DNA from: Balaenoptera acutorostrata
Lineage: Eukaryota > Chordata > Mammalia > Artiodactyla > Balaenopteridae
Length of the DNA: 64,000 bases
Assembly: GCF_949987535.1 (NCBI RefSeq)
Contig: NC_080067.1
Span: forward strand, 59,516,405 to 59,580,404
Reading direction: 5' to 3'
Shown: piece after piece, positions 1 to 11,275 of the stretch
Position numbering within the stretch: position 1 is the stretch's first letter
Layout: each line of letters starts with the position of its first letter
Position numbers and translations under genes: made by a program
The notes under the pieces: generated by a model
Databases searched by the model: none
What the model was told of the DNA's origin: nothing
What the model saw: only the letters and a program-made list of their open reading frames with translations

Positions 1-1363
1 ATGGCCTCCTTTCTCAGCTCTTGAGTGTCCCTTAAGGCAGAGCTTCTCAACTGAAATACCAAGACACATCAGTAGGTCAAAATGGGTACATAAATATATG
101 AGTTATTGATGTCCCAGCACTCAGGGGTCACTTGGAACCTAAGATGCCAGAAATCCTCATTTGTCACCTCTGGCCAGAAGCAGTCACATGTGTTTACTCT
201 GGTGTGTTAATATTAAATTTTTCTTTATGTACTATGGAAAAGATGAAACAGTTTGCTTTAAATAGTAGACCAACCAATCCTGTCCTAGTCAGAGACATTT
301 TTCATTAGTGCCTGGGTGTTTTCTTTTTTTTTTAAATCTTGCCTTAAAATGTTAGAGTTATTTGTTGAAGTCCTAACTCATCTCTTTATGAGAGATCAGT
401 TTACACAGAAGATTTATGTTTAAAAATATGTATATGTATGTACACACACATATGTATAAATCCATATATATCATACATATCTCATTCTGAGATTCAACTG
501 GTTCTATTTGAAGTAGGAATACATTATCATGTGTTGCACTTTACTAGGGTATAGTAATTTCTTGGTACAGCTCCTGGCATTCTAAGCCTAAAAGTCCAGT
601 AGAAAATCCTGAGTATTTAAGGAGCATCATTTGAAAATCTAGTTTACTTTGGTGGCAGGAGATAAGCTTCTCATGGACTGACTTCTCTTTCTTATTCAAA
701 CCTCCCTAACTTATATCCTTCGATTCCTGGACCCTTATAATCATTGTGCTAGATTGAGTTTAGTTAATATGTTGATGGAAAGTATATTCTATCTTCTTAA
801 TATATGTAAAGTTTTCAGGTACAATTGATCTTTAACTTACAGGTGTGTGTGTGCATGTGTGTGATATGAGGCACTGAATGGGAACCAGTGGGGAAAATAT
901 AAAACCAAGTGTAATTTACATATTAAATACAAGCAAAACTACAAAGCCAATAAAAAGCAAATTGACAAAATTAATGTGACAGATGATTACTTTTTAAGAA
1001 AGCAAATCATGCTTACATCACAACAGTGAACTGATTGCTATGGAGCAATTCTTTGAGTCAAGCAGACCTACATTTCTTTCTGCCTCTTGTCTGGGTCTCC
1101 TTAGATCCTTTTTGAGAAACTCCTCTTGGAGTGATCATTGTAAATGATCTGTTTGCAGTCTTTGAATGGCTCCCCACTGCTTACTAAAATGACTCAAACT
1201 TCTCAAGTTAGTAAACAATGTCCTTTTCATTTGAGTCCTGCTTATCTCTAGCCTCCACTATATGGTAATATAGTCCATAATTATATAGACACATCTATGT
1301 TATTTGTTCCAGCCATACTGTACCACATATTTGTAGTTCTCAAAAATAAATAAATAGCTTGGA
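1..1363. other. Non-genic flank with an old L2 fragment
   Basis: No credible exon is visible. The stretch is AT-rich, with short alternating TG/TA sequence around 425-480 and a short TG run near 843-862. The part from about 1125 to 1265 resembles the + orientation of an L2 LINE, with the family phrase 'tggctccccactgc' at its core. Just before L1 copy 1 there is an AAATAAATAAATA run (1342-1356) that may be its insertion site. Confidence 0.5.
1125..1265 (+). repeat. L2 LINE fragment
   Basis: The stretch 'gtgatcattgtaaatgatct' followed by 'tggctccccactgc' and a later 'ctagcctcca' follows the order of an internal L2 segment. It is diverged and partial. The family was assigned from memory of the L2 consensus; a RepeatMasker run would settle it. 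Confidence 0.5.
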
Positions 1364-3607
1364 TAGAGAAGATGGCGGAAGAGTAAGACGCGGAGATCAC
1401 ATTCCTTCCCACAGATACAGTAGAAATACACCTACACGTGGAACTGCTCCTACAGAACACCCACTGAACGCTGGCAGAAAACGTCCGACCTCCAAAAAGG
1501 CAAGAAACTACCCCCGTACTTGGGTAGGGCAAAAGAAAAAAGAAATAACAGAGACAAAAGAATAGGGACGGCACCTGCACCAGTGGGAGGGAGCCGTGAA
1601 GGAGGAAAGGTTTCCACGCACTAGGAGCCCCTTCGCGGGCGGAGACTGCGGGGGGCGGAGGGGGGAAACTTCGGAGCCACGGAGGAGAGCGCAGCCACAG
1701 AGGTGCGGAGGGCAAAGCGGAGAGGTTCCCGCACAGAGGCTCGGCGCCGAGCAGCACTCACCAGCCCGAGAGGCTTGTCTGCTCCCCCGCCGGGGCGGGC
1801 GGGGCTGGGAGCTGAGGCTCGGGCTTCGGTCGGATCGCAGGGAGAGAACTGGGGCTGGCGGCGTGAACACAGCCTGAAGGGGTTAGCGCACCACAGCTAG
1901 CCGGGAGGGAGTCCGGGGAAAAAGTCTGCAGCTGCCGAAGAGGCAAGAGACTTTTTCTTGCCTCTTTGTTTCGCTGCGCGCAAGGAGAGGGGATTCAGAG
2001 CGCCGCCTAAACGAACTCCAGAGAAGGGCGCAAGCCACGGCGATCAGCGCGGATCCCACAGCAACAGGGGCGCAGAGGGAAAATCGGAGAGACTCCTGCA
2101 CAGAGGCTCGGCGCCGAGCGGCGCTCACCAGCCCGAGAGGCTTGTCTGCTCCCCCGCCGGGGCGGGCAGGGCTGGGACCTGAGGCTCGGGCTGCGGTCGG
2201 ATCGCAGGGAGAGGACTGGGGCTGGCGGCGTGAACACAGCCTGAAGGGGTTGGCGCACCACAGCTAGCCGGGAGGGAGACCGGGAAAAGGTCTGCAGCTG
2301 CCGAAGAGGCAAGAGACTTTTTCTTGCCTCTTTGTTTCGCTGCGCGCAAGGAGAGGGGATTCAGAGCGCTGCCTAAACGAGCTCCAGAGAAGGGCGCGAG
2401 CTGCGGCGATCAGCGCGGACCCCAGAGACGGGCGTGAGACGCTGGGGCTGCTGCTGCCGCCTCCAAAAATCCTGTGTGCGAGCACAGGTCACTCTCCACA
2501 CCTCCCCTCCCGGGAGCCTGTGCAGCCCGCCACTGCCAGGGTCCCGGGATCCGGGGACAACATCCCCGGGAGAACGCACTGCGCGCCTCGAGCTGGTGCA
2601 ACGTCACGCCGGCCTCGGCCGCTGCAGGCTCGCCCCGCCTCCTCCGTACCGCTCCCTCCCCGCGGCCTGGGTGAGCCAGAGCCCCCGAAGCAGCTGCTCC
2701 TTTAACCCCGTCCTGTCTGGGCGGGGAACAGACGCCCTCAGGCGACCTACACGCAGAGGCGGGTCCAAATCCAAAGCTGAACCCCAGGAGCTGTGCGAAC
2801 AGGGAAGAGAAGGGGAAATCTCTCCCAGCAGCCTCAGAAGCAGCGGATTAAAGCTCCACAAACAACTTGATGTGCCTGCATCTGATGAACACCTGAATAG
2901 ACAACGAATCAGCCCAAATTCAGGAGGGGGACTTCGGGAGCAGGAGATATTAATTTTTCCCCTTTTCCTTTTTATTGTGAGTGTATATGTATATGCTTCT
3001 GGGTGAGATTTTGTCTGTATAGCTTTGCTTTACAATAGCTTTATTTTACTTCACTATATTATAGCCTCTTTCTTTCTTTCTTTCTATTTTTTCTCCCTTT
3101 TACTCTGAGCCGTGTGGACGAAAGGCTCTTGGTGCTCCAGCCAGGCATCAGGGCCGTGCCTCTGAGGTGGGAGAGCCAACTTCAGAACACTGGTCCACAA
3201 GAGACCTCCCAGCTCCACGTAATACCAAACAGCAAAAATCTCCCAGAGATCTCCATCTCAACATCAAGACCCAGCTTCACTCAACGACCAGCAAGCTACA
3301 GTGCTGGACATCCTATGCCAAACAACTAGCTAGACAGGAACACAACCCCATCCATTGGCAGAGAGGCTGCCTAAAATCATAATAAGGCCACAGACACCAC
3401 AAAATACACCACCAGACGTGGACATGCCCACCAGAAAGACAAGATCTAGCCTCATCCACCAGAACTCAGGCACTAGTTCCCTCCACCAGGAAGCCTACAC
3501 AACCCACTGAACCAACCTTAGCCGCTGGGGACAGATACCAAAAACAACGGGAACTACGAACCTGCAGCCTGTGAAAAGGAGACCCCAAACACAGTAAGAT
3601 AGGCAAA
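1364..3607 (+). promoter_or_regulatory. L1 copy 1 5' UTR / internal promoter, CpG-rich
   Basis: The first bases carry 'aagatggcgg' (1369-1378), the YY1-type site that sits near position +10 of mammalian L1 promoters and helps set the start of transcription. From about 1600 to 2780 the sequence is GC- and CpG-rich, in sharp contrast to the AT-rich surroundings, so it should behave as a methylatable CpG island. It includes a tandem pair of 367-bp units (1690-2424) and a CTTT run near 3067-3086. At 2.2 kb it is more than twice the usual human L1 5' UTR. The short ORFs inside it (for example 2434-3006) look incidental. Confidence 0.85.
1690..2424 (+). repeat. Two tandem 367-bp units in the L1 5' UTR
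   Basis: The phrase 'cagaggctcggcgccgagc' starts at 1734 and again at 2101, giving a 367-base period. Both units then run through a shared block that includes 'ggcaagagactttttcttgc' and 'tttcgctgcgcgcaaggaga', with only scattered substitutions. The units span roughly 1690-2056 and 2057-2424. The arrangement resembles the monomer arrays of mouse L1 promoters, where copy number scales promoter strength. That role here is inference. Confidence 0.9.
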
Positions 3608-4501
3608 ATGAGACGACAGAAAAACACACAGCAGATGAAGGAGCAGGCTCAAAACACACTGGACTTAACAAATGAAGAGGAAATAGGTAGTCTACCTGAA
3701 AAAGAATTCAGAATAATGATAGTAAGGATGATCCAAAATCTTGGAAATAGAATAGACAAAATGCAAGAAATATTTAACAAGGATGTAGAAGAACTAAAGA
3801 GGAACCAAGCAATGATGAAAAACACAATAAATGAAATTAAAAATACTCTAGATGGGATCAATAGTAGAATAACTGAGGCAGAAGAAAGGATAAGTGACCT
3901 GGAAGATAAAATGGTGGAAATAACTACTACAGAGCAGGATAAAGAAAAAAGAATGAAAAGAACTGAGGACAGTCTCAGGGACCTCTGGGACAACATTAAA
4001 CGTGCCAACATTCGAATTATAGGGGTACCAGAAGAAGAAGAGAAAAAGAAAGGGACTGAGAAAATTTTTGAAGAGATTATAGTGGAAAACTTCCCTAATA
4101 TGGGAAAGGAAATAGTTAATCAAGTCCTGGAAGCACAGAGAGTCCCATACAGGATAAACCCAAGGAAAAACACGCCAAGGCACGTATTAATCAAACTGTC
4201 AAAAATTAAATATAAGGAAAACATATTAAAGGCAGCAAGGGAAAAAAAACAAATAACACACAAGGGAATCCCCATAAGGTTAACATCTGATCTCTCAGCA
4301 GAAACTCTGCAAGCCAGAAGGGAGTGGCAGGATATACTTAAAGTCATGAAGGAGAAAAACCTACAACCAAGATTACTCTACCCAGCAAGGATCTCATTCA
4401 GATTCGATGGAGAAATTAAAACCTTTACAGACAAGCAAAAGCTGAGAGAGTTCAGCACCACCAAACCAGCTTTACAACAAATGCTAAAGGAAATTCTCTA
4501 G
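3608..4501 (+). CDS. L1 ORF1 protein (RNA-binding chaperone), intact
   Basis: ORF1p coats its own L1 RNA as a trimer and is needed for retrotransposition; it acts in the cytoplasmic RNP. The reading frame is open for 297 codons. Residues about 40-130 form a charged heptad-rich coiled coil (for example '[16 protein letters not shown]'). An RRM-like domain starts near residue 134 (NIRIIGVPE). The C-terminal domain carries RHVLIKL (191-197), [10 protein letters not shown] (211-220) and the family hallmark [11 protein letters not shown] (230-240). It is shorter than the 338 residues of human ORF1p, with the difference in the N-terminal and coiled-coil part, as in other cetartiodactyl L1s. The start at 3608 gives the MRRQK N-terminus and fits the homologous start in copy 2. 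Confidence 0.93.
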   Translation: MRRQKNTQQMKEQAQNTLDLTNEEEIGSLPEKEFRIMIVRMIQNLGNRIDKMQEIFNKDVEELKRNQAMMKNTINEIKNTLDGINSRITEAEERISDLEDKMVEITTTEQDKEKRMKRTEDSLRDLWDNIKRANIRIIGVPEEEEKKKGTEKIFEEIIVENFPNMGKEIVNQVLEAQRVPYRINPRKNTPRHVLIKLSKIKYKENILKAAREKKQITHKGIPIRLTSDLSAETLQARREWQDILKVMKEKNLQPRLLYPARISFRFDGEIKTFTDKQKLREFSTTKPALQQMLKEIL

Positions 4502-4559
4502 GCAAGAAACACAAGAGAAGGAAAACACCTACAATAACAAACCCAATACATTTAAGAAA

Positions 4560-7500
4560 ATGGGAATAGGAACATACATATCGATAATTACCTTGAATGT
4601 AAATGGATTAAATGCTCCCACCAAAAGACACAGGCTGGCTGAATGGATACAAAAACAAGACCCATACATATGCTGTCTACAAGAGACCCACTTCAGACCT
4701 AGGGACACATACAGACTGAAAGTGAGGGGATGGAAAAAGATATTCCATGCAAATGGAAATCAAAAGAAAGCTGGAGTAGCAATTCTCATATCAGACAAAA
4801 TAGACTTTAAAATAAAGACTATTACAAGAGACAAAGAAGGACACTATATAATGATCAAGGGATCGATCCAAGAGGAAGGTATAACAATTGTAAATATTTA
4901 TGCACCCAACATAGGAGCACCTCAATACATAAGGCAAATACTAACAGCCATGAAAGGGGAAATTGACAGCAACACAATCATAGGAGGGGACTTTAACACC
5001 CCACTTTCACCAATGGACAGATCATCCAAAATGAAAATAAATAAGGAAACACAAGCTTTAAATGATACATTAAACAATATGGACTTAATTGATATTTATA
5101 GGACATTCCACCCAAAAACAACAGAATACACATTTTTCTCAAGTGCTCATGGAACATTCTCCAGGATAGATCATATCTTGGGTCACAAATCAAGCCTTGG
5201 TAAATTTAAGAAAATTGAAATCGTATCAAGTATCTTTTCCGACCACAACGCTATGAGACTAGATATCAATTACAGGAAAAGATCTGTAAAAAATACAAAC
5301 ACATGGAGGCTACACAATACATTACTTAATAACGAAGTGATTACTGAAGAAATCAAAGGGGAAATCAAAAAATACCTAGAAACAAATGACAATGGAGACA
5401 CGACGACCCAAAACCTATGGGACACAGCAAAAGCAGTGCTAAGAGGGAAGTTTATAGCAATACAAGCCTACCTCAAGAAACAGGCAACATCTCGAATAAA
5501 CAACCTAACCTTGCACCTAAAGCAATTAGAGAAAGAAGAACAAAAAAACCCCAAAGCCAGCAGAAGGAAAGAAATTATAAAGATCAGGTCAGAAATAAAT
5601 GAAAAAGAAATGAAGGAAACAATAGCAAAAATCAATGAAACTAAAAGCTGGTTCTTTGAGAAGATAAACAAAATTGATAAACCATTAGCCAGACTCATCA
5701 AGAGAAAAAGGGAGAAGACTCAGATCAATAGAATTAGAAATGAAAAAGGAGAAGTAACCACTGACACTGCAGAAATACAAAAGATCATGAGAGATTACTA
5801 CAAGCAACTCTATGCCAATAAAATGGACAACCTGGAAGAAATGGACAGATTCTTAGAAATGCACAAACTGCCGAGACTGAACCAGGAAGAAATAGAAAAT
5901 ATGAACAGACCAATCACAAGCACTGAAATTGAAACTGTGATTAAAAACCTTCCAACAAACAAAAGCCCAGGACCAGATGGCTTCACAGGCGAATTCTATC
6001 AAACATTTAGAGAAGAGCTAACACCTATCCGTCTCAAACTCTTCCAAAATATTGCAGAGGGAGGAACACTCCCAAACTCATTCTACGAGGCCACCATCAC
6101 CCTGATACCAAAACCAGACAAAGATGTCACAAAGAAAGAAAACTACAGGCCAATATCACTGATGAACATAGATGCAAAAATCCTCAACAAAATACTAGCA
6201 AACAGAATCCAACAGCACATTAAAAGGATCATACACCATGATCAAGTGGGGTTTATCCCAGGAATGCAAGGATTCTTCAATATATGCAAATCAATCAATG
6301 TGATACACCATATTAACAAATTGAAGGAGAAAAACCATATGATCATCTCAATAGATGCAGAGAAAGCTTTTGACAAAATTCAACACCCATTTATGATAAA
6401 AGCCCTGCAGAAAGTAGGCATAGAGGGAACTTTCCTCAACATAATAAAGGCCATATATGACAAACCCACAGCCAACATTGTCCTCAATGGTGAAAAACTG
6501 AAACCATTTCCACTAAGATCAGGAACAAGACAAGGTTGCCCACTCTCACCACTATTATTCAACATAGTTCTGGAAGTCCTAGCCACAGCAATCAGAGAAG
6601 ACAAAGAAATAAAAGGAATCCAAATCGGAAAAGAAGAAGTAAAGCTGTCACTATTTGCAGATGACATGATACTATACATAGAGAATCCTAAAGATGCTAC
6701 CAGAAAACTCCTAGAGCTAATCAATGAATTTGGTAAAGTAGCAGGATACAAAATTAATGCACAGAAATCTCTTGCATTTCTATACACTAATGACGAAAAA
6801 TCTGAAAGTGAAATTAAGAAAACACTCCCATTTACCATTGCTACAAAAAGAATAAAATATCTAGGAATAAACCTACCTAAGGAGACAAAAGACCTGTATG
6901 CAGAAAATTATAAGACACTGATGAAAGAAATTAAAGATGATACAAATAGATGGAGGAATATACCATGTTCCTGGATTGGAAGAATCAACATTGTGAAAAT
7001 GTCTCTACTACCCAAAGCAATCTACAGATTCAACGCAATCCCTATCAAACTACCACTGGCATTTTTCACAGAACTAGAACAAAAAATTTCACAATTTGTA
7101 TGGAAACACAAAAGACCCCGAATAGCCAAAGCAATCTTGAGAACGAAAAATGGAGCTGGGGGAATCAGGCTCCCTGACTTCAGACTATATTACAAAGCTT
7201 CAGTAATCAAGACAGTTTGGTATTGGCACAAAAACAGAAATATAGATCAATGGAACAGGATAGAAAGCCCAGAGATAAACCCACACACATATGGTCAACT
7301 TATCTTTGATAAAGGAGGCAAGCATATACAGTGGAGAAAAGACAGCCTCTTCAATAAGTGGTGCTGGGAAAATTGGACAGGAACATGTAAAAGTATGAAA
7401 TTAGAACACTCCCTGACACCATGCACAAAAATAAACTCAAAATGGATTAAAGACCTAAGTGTAAGGGCAGACACTATCAAACTCTTAGAGGAAAACATAG

Positions 7501-8379
7501 GCAGAACACTCTATGACATACATCACAGCAAGATTCTTTTTGACCCAGCTCCCAGAGAAATGGAAATAAGAACACAAATAAACAAATGGGACCTAATGAA
7601 ACTGAAAAGCTTTTGCACAGCAAAGGAAACCATAAACAAGACCAAAAGACAACCCTCAGAATGGGAGAAAATATTTGCAAATGAAGCAACTGACAAAGGA
7701 TTAATCTCCAAGATTTACAAGCAGCTCATGCAGCTCAATAACAAAAAAAACGAACAACCCAATCCAAAAATGGGCAGAAGATCTAAATAGACATTTCTCC
7801 AAAGAAGATATACAGATGGCCTACAGACACATGAAAGAATGCTCAACATCATTAATCATTAGAGAAATGCAAATCAAAACTACAATGAGATATCATCTCA
7901 CACCGGTCAGAATGGCCATCATCAAAAAATCTAGAAACAATAAATGCTGGAGAGGGTGTGGAGGAAAGGGAACACTCTTGCACTGTTGGTGGGAATGTAA
8001 ATTGATACAGCCACTATGGAGAACAGTATGGAGGTTCCTTAAAAAACTACAAATAGAACTACCATACGACCCAGCAATCCCACTACTGGGCATATACCCT
8101 GAGAAAACCATAGGTCAAAAAGAGTCATGTACCAAAATGTTCATTGCAGCTCTATTTACAATAGCCAGGACATGGAAGCAACCTAAATGTCCATCGACAG
8201 ATGAATGGATAAAGAAGATGTGGCACATATATACAATGGAATATTACTCAGCCATAAAAAGAAATGAAATGGAGGTATTTGTAATGAGGTGGATGGAGTT
8301 AGAGTCTGTCATACAGAGTGAAGTAAGTCAGAAAGAGAAAAACAAATACAGTATGCTAACACATATATATGGAATCTAA
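4560..8379 (+). pseudogene. L1 ORF2 (endonuclease / reverse transcriptase), one frameshift
   Basis: ORF2p nicks target DNA and reverse transcribes L1 RNA there. The first frame is open from 4560 to 7790 (1076 codons). The AP-type endonuclease keeps N13, E42 (QETHF), D144/N146 (GDFNTP), D204 and S227-D228-H229. The reverse transcriptase keeps its FADD motif at residues 699-702. After about 7741 the homologous protein continues in the next frame to 8379, carrying the C-terminal CX3CX7HX4C cysteine motif. The break is one surplus A in the run at 7742-7749. As it stands the protein ends about 200 residues early and lacks the Cys domain. Total length without the shift would be near 1,272 codons, the family norm. 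The 58-bp gap after ORF1 fits the bicistronic L1 layout. Confidence 0.93.
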
Positions 8380-8812
8380 GGGAAAAAAAAAAAAAAAAAA
8401 AGCCGTGAAGAACCTAGTGGCAAGACGGGAATAAAGACACAGACCTACTAGAGAATGGACTTGAGGATATGGGGAGGGGGTGGGGTGAGATGTGACAGGG
8501 TGAGAGAGTGTCATGGACATATATACACTACCAAATGTAAAATAGATAGCTAGTGGGAAGCAGCCGCATAGCACAGGGAGATCAGCTCGGTGCTTTGTGA
8601 CCACCTAGAGGGGTGGGATGGGGAGGGTGGGAGGGAGGGAGATGCAAGAGGGAAGAGAAATGGGAACATAGTGTATATGTATAACAGATTCACTTTGTTA
8701 TAAAGCAGATGCTAACACACTATTGTAAGGCAATTATACTTCAATAAAGATGTTTGAAAAAAAAAATAAATAAATAAATAAATAAATTTATTAAAAAATA
8801 AAAATAAAAAAA
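8380..8812 (+). other. L1 copy 1 3' UTR, polyA signal and tail
   Basis: After the ORF2 stop comes a 19-base A run (8383-8401), then a purine-rich 3' UTR with two G-run clusters (about 8467-8490 and 8610-8640) able to form G-quadruplexes. AATAAA lies at 8743-8748, followed by an A-rich tail with AAAT repeats. A G-rich 3' UTR is characteristic of mammalian L1. This 3' UTR differs from that of L1 copies 2 and 3, so copy 1 belongs to another subfamily. Confidence 0.85.
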
Positions 8813-8944
8813 GAGAATTTATCAGACATCATTGATATAATTCATAATAATTGTCTGCCATACAAATTTAATTATGCAGAATTCCCAAGCTCATCCAATA
8901 TTAGAACTGAACCTGAATTGGAGGCTATTCTATGAGTTCATTAA

Positions 8945-9070
8945 TTTTTTTAAATTCATTTATTTGTTTATGCAACAAATATTTATAAAGTGTCAAACAT
9001 TAGCCCAGCATTCTTTCAGGGCCTGTGAATAGCAGTAACAAGGGAAGAGCCTACTCTTTTACTAAGTACA
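8945..9070 (-). repeat. L2 LINE 3'-end fragment
   Basis: 'atgcaacaaatatttataaa' followed by 'agcccagcattctttcaggg' follows the reverse complement of the L2 3' terminus, whose forward form ends in TGTTGAATGAATG. The copy is short and diverged. Confidence 0.5.
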
Positions 9071-9260
9071 GTCTTCCTCACCCTCGTTGGTAACATTTCT
9101 GTGTTGTCATAAATTTAATTATACATTCTCAAATCATTTTGAGGAGTAGATAGTGAAAATTAAAATATCTTGATCTGGTTTCTGGGACCCAGTCCGAATT
9201 TTGTAAAAGCACAGTTTCTCACATAGTTATCTGCGAGTCATTTTCTGGCAATCCCTGAAT

Positions 9261-9385
9261 GCAGTATAGTGGAAACAGCAAACACTGACTTTGGAGCAAG
9301 AATGCTGGGTTCTGATCCTCACCAGCTCTGCCAGAGACTTGTTGTGGGATTCTGGACAGAGGCTGGACCTCCCAGTGAATAAAAT
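9261..9385 (+). repeat. MIR SINE fragment
   Basis: 'gcagtatagtggaaacagca', 'gactttggagcaagaatgct' and 'cagctctgccagagacttgt' follow in the order of the MIR consensus (box-A region, 'actttggagtcaga', 'ctctgccacttac'). It is an ancient tRNA-derived SINE copy with no expected function. Confidence 0.7.
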
Positions 9386-10780
9386 TCGAGTTTCTTTAAA
9401 CGTGCTTCCTATCTATGACCCTGCTTACATAATCCAATAATTTGCTAATGAAAAATGCTCCTTAATCACTAAATAACTGTCACCTCACCTGTATTTCCAA
9501 ACATGTAATGGTTACAACTTACCAAGGAGGATCATTTGCAAAAGACATGTGAGTTTAAGTCTTCCTGTAAACAAGAGCACAGCAAGTAATGTAGACAGTC
9601 GGCGAGTGCATATGTTGAGTGGCAGTGCATCTAATCTGTTAGTGGCTGGACATTTAAGACAGAACTAGATTTAAGTTCTTACCCTGCAACATGAGAACTT
9701 CAATATAGAAATAAGAGCAATAGATAGGATGAGTTAGAGAAATGTGTAATGCAAAATCCTTTATTCCTGCTTCTGTAAAATGCTGAGAAAATCTAAGGTT
9801 ACACCTCTAAATGGAATTTCATTCCAAGCTACATCCGAACCAAGGAGAAGATGGCCTCATATATCAAGGACCATTAGCACTTCACTACTATCCTTGCTGT
9901 AGGTTAAATTACTTTGACGAGACACATTTCTGGGAATATCATATTTACTGAGGATAGTGATTAATCACTTAAATTTGTTTTTGAACAAAATGTGTTTCCT
10001 GGAAAATATTTTAATTTTATTGTATCTTTTATAATTTCACTAGGCAAATCAGATGACTTGAAAGAGAAAATGGATTTTCAAAAAAGTTACAACTTGAAAT
10101 TACAATCTACACAATCACCTAAATCCAACTTTATCATGTGAGGTTTAATTTTACTGTAACTCACACATATATAGCTATACACATTTTGATTCATTTTAAC
10201 TTTGTACAACGTGTCTGCATTAGCATATAAAGTAGTATTCTTCAAGATTTACAGTGCAACTTTAAGCAGCTTTTTAAAAATAAAGGTAATTTGGAGATTT
10301 CCTTTTTGTGTGATCTTTTCCTGTGCTTTGATTTATAATTTTATTTCTATAAGTTATTGTTACATGACTCATTTACCATTTAATGTAAAAAATAATTAAG
10401 TGATTTTGTTCAAGGAAATACATAATTTAAATTAAAAAAAGAGGGGCCATGTATACTTTATTGAGCTTCTATTTAGCAGAACACATAACAATAGTCTAAC
10501 GCTCCTGATCATTAGTAAATATGCCAAAATTTTAAGTTACTGAGGTGATTTTAAGTTTTACATAACATTTTTGCAAATCTGAAGCTTTGCTATAAATTGT
10601 TAATGTTATTTAAAAACTCTGTGGACTTCATGATAATTTCTTATGCATAATTAAATGTTAATATTTTCTTTCTAATTTATTTTGCATACATTAAAATTTA
10701 TTAATCCTAATGCCTTAATAATTTTTTTCTTTTTTTTTTTTTTTAGAGCTTTTTCGTTAGGATGCTGGTTGGTGGGTTGG

Positions 10781-10798
10781 TTTTTTTTTTTTTTAATT

Positions 10799-10829
<31 letters not shown>

Positions 10830-11092
10830 TGGCTGTGTTGGGTCTTCGTTTCTGTGCGAGGGCTTTCTCTAGTTGCGGCAAGTGGGGGCCACTCTTCATC
10901 GCGGTGCGCGGGCCTCTCAGTATCGCGGCCTCTCCCGTTGCGGAGCACAGGCTCCAGACGCGCAGGCTCAGCAATTGTGGTTCACTGGCCTAGTTGCTCC
11001 GCGGCACGCGGGATCCTCCCAGACCAGGGCTCGAACCCGTGTCCCCTGCATTGGCAGGCAGACTCTCAACCACTGCGCCACCAGGGAAGCCC
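10781..11092 (-). mobile_element. CHR-2-type SINE, copy 1
   Basis: This is a tRNA-derived SINE inserted on the minus strand. Read in its own direction it starts 'gggcttccctggtggcgcag' and carries a pol III B-box (reverse complement at 11027-11038, GGTTCGAGCCC). It ends in a TTTA/TTTATT tail, seen here as the ATTT repeat at 10795-10830. CpGs are well preserved, so it is young. A direct repeat 'ttaataattt' flanks it (10715-10724 and 11094-11103), but the left copy lies about 56 bases beyond the tail. The ORFs across it arise because the SINE happens to lack stops. Confidence 0.92.
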
Positions 11093-11129
11093 TTTAATAA
11101 TTTCTTTACACATATTTTGTTGAAGAAAT

Positions 11130-11275
11130 AACTAACAATGATAAGAACCTTCATTATGTACCTTCTGTATGCTTAAGCTATCAGGTCTTGGACTAAATCA
11201 TTTGTCTCATGTAATCTGCCAATGACACTATGAGGTAAGTTACTACACTGTAATTAACCTTATTTTAATATTTTC
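11130..11275 (-). repeat. MIR fragment
   Basis: The block from 'cattatgtaccttctgtatg' to 'gacactatgaggtaagttac' fits the reverse complement of the 3' half of MIR (low-complexity 'tactatgtgcc', 'caccctatgaggtag'). It is diverged. Confidence 0.5.

Larger units (their letters stand above)
1364..8812 (+). mobile_element. Near-intact full-length L1 retrotransposon (copy 1)
   Basis: This is a complete non-LTR retrotransposon read left to right. It has a 5' end with 'agaagatggcgg', a 2.2-kb 5' UTR, ORF1, a 58-bp spacer, ORF2, a purine-rich 3' UTR, an AATAAA signal and an A/AAAT-rich tail. ORF1 is fully open. ORF2 has a single frameshift and then continues to its natural end. Such conservation of both ORFs means a young insertion, far younger than the two antisense L1s in this window. 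A target-site duplication could not be fixed, because both ends lie in AAAT-rich sequence (1342-1356 versus 8762-8790). The 5' boundary may be off by several bases. Confidence 0.95.
8813..10714. other. Non-genic interval with small L2 and MIR fossils
   Basis: No exon-like sequence stands out. There is an L2-like piece (8945-9070) and a MIR (9261-9385). The rest is AT-rich unique sequence, with a possible further L2/MIR trace near 10450-10480 ('ctttattgagcttctattta'). Short ORFs here, such as 10202-10399, have no supporting features. Confidence 0.5.

Noticed and set aside
1342..1356. AAATAAATAAATA as the target-site duplication of L1 copy 1
   Set aside because: The matching sequence at the 3' end is part of the AAAT-rich tail, so the match has no weight.
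2434..3006. 190-codon + strand frame upstream of L1 ORF1
   Set aside because: It lies in the GC-rich L1 5' UTR, where long frames are expected by chance; no known domain.
11027..11038. tRNA-like B-box in CHR-2 SINEs as a tRNA gene
   Set aside because: The sequence is a SINE head with no full cloverleaf; it is derived from a tRNA but is not a tRNA gene.
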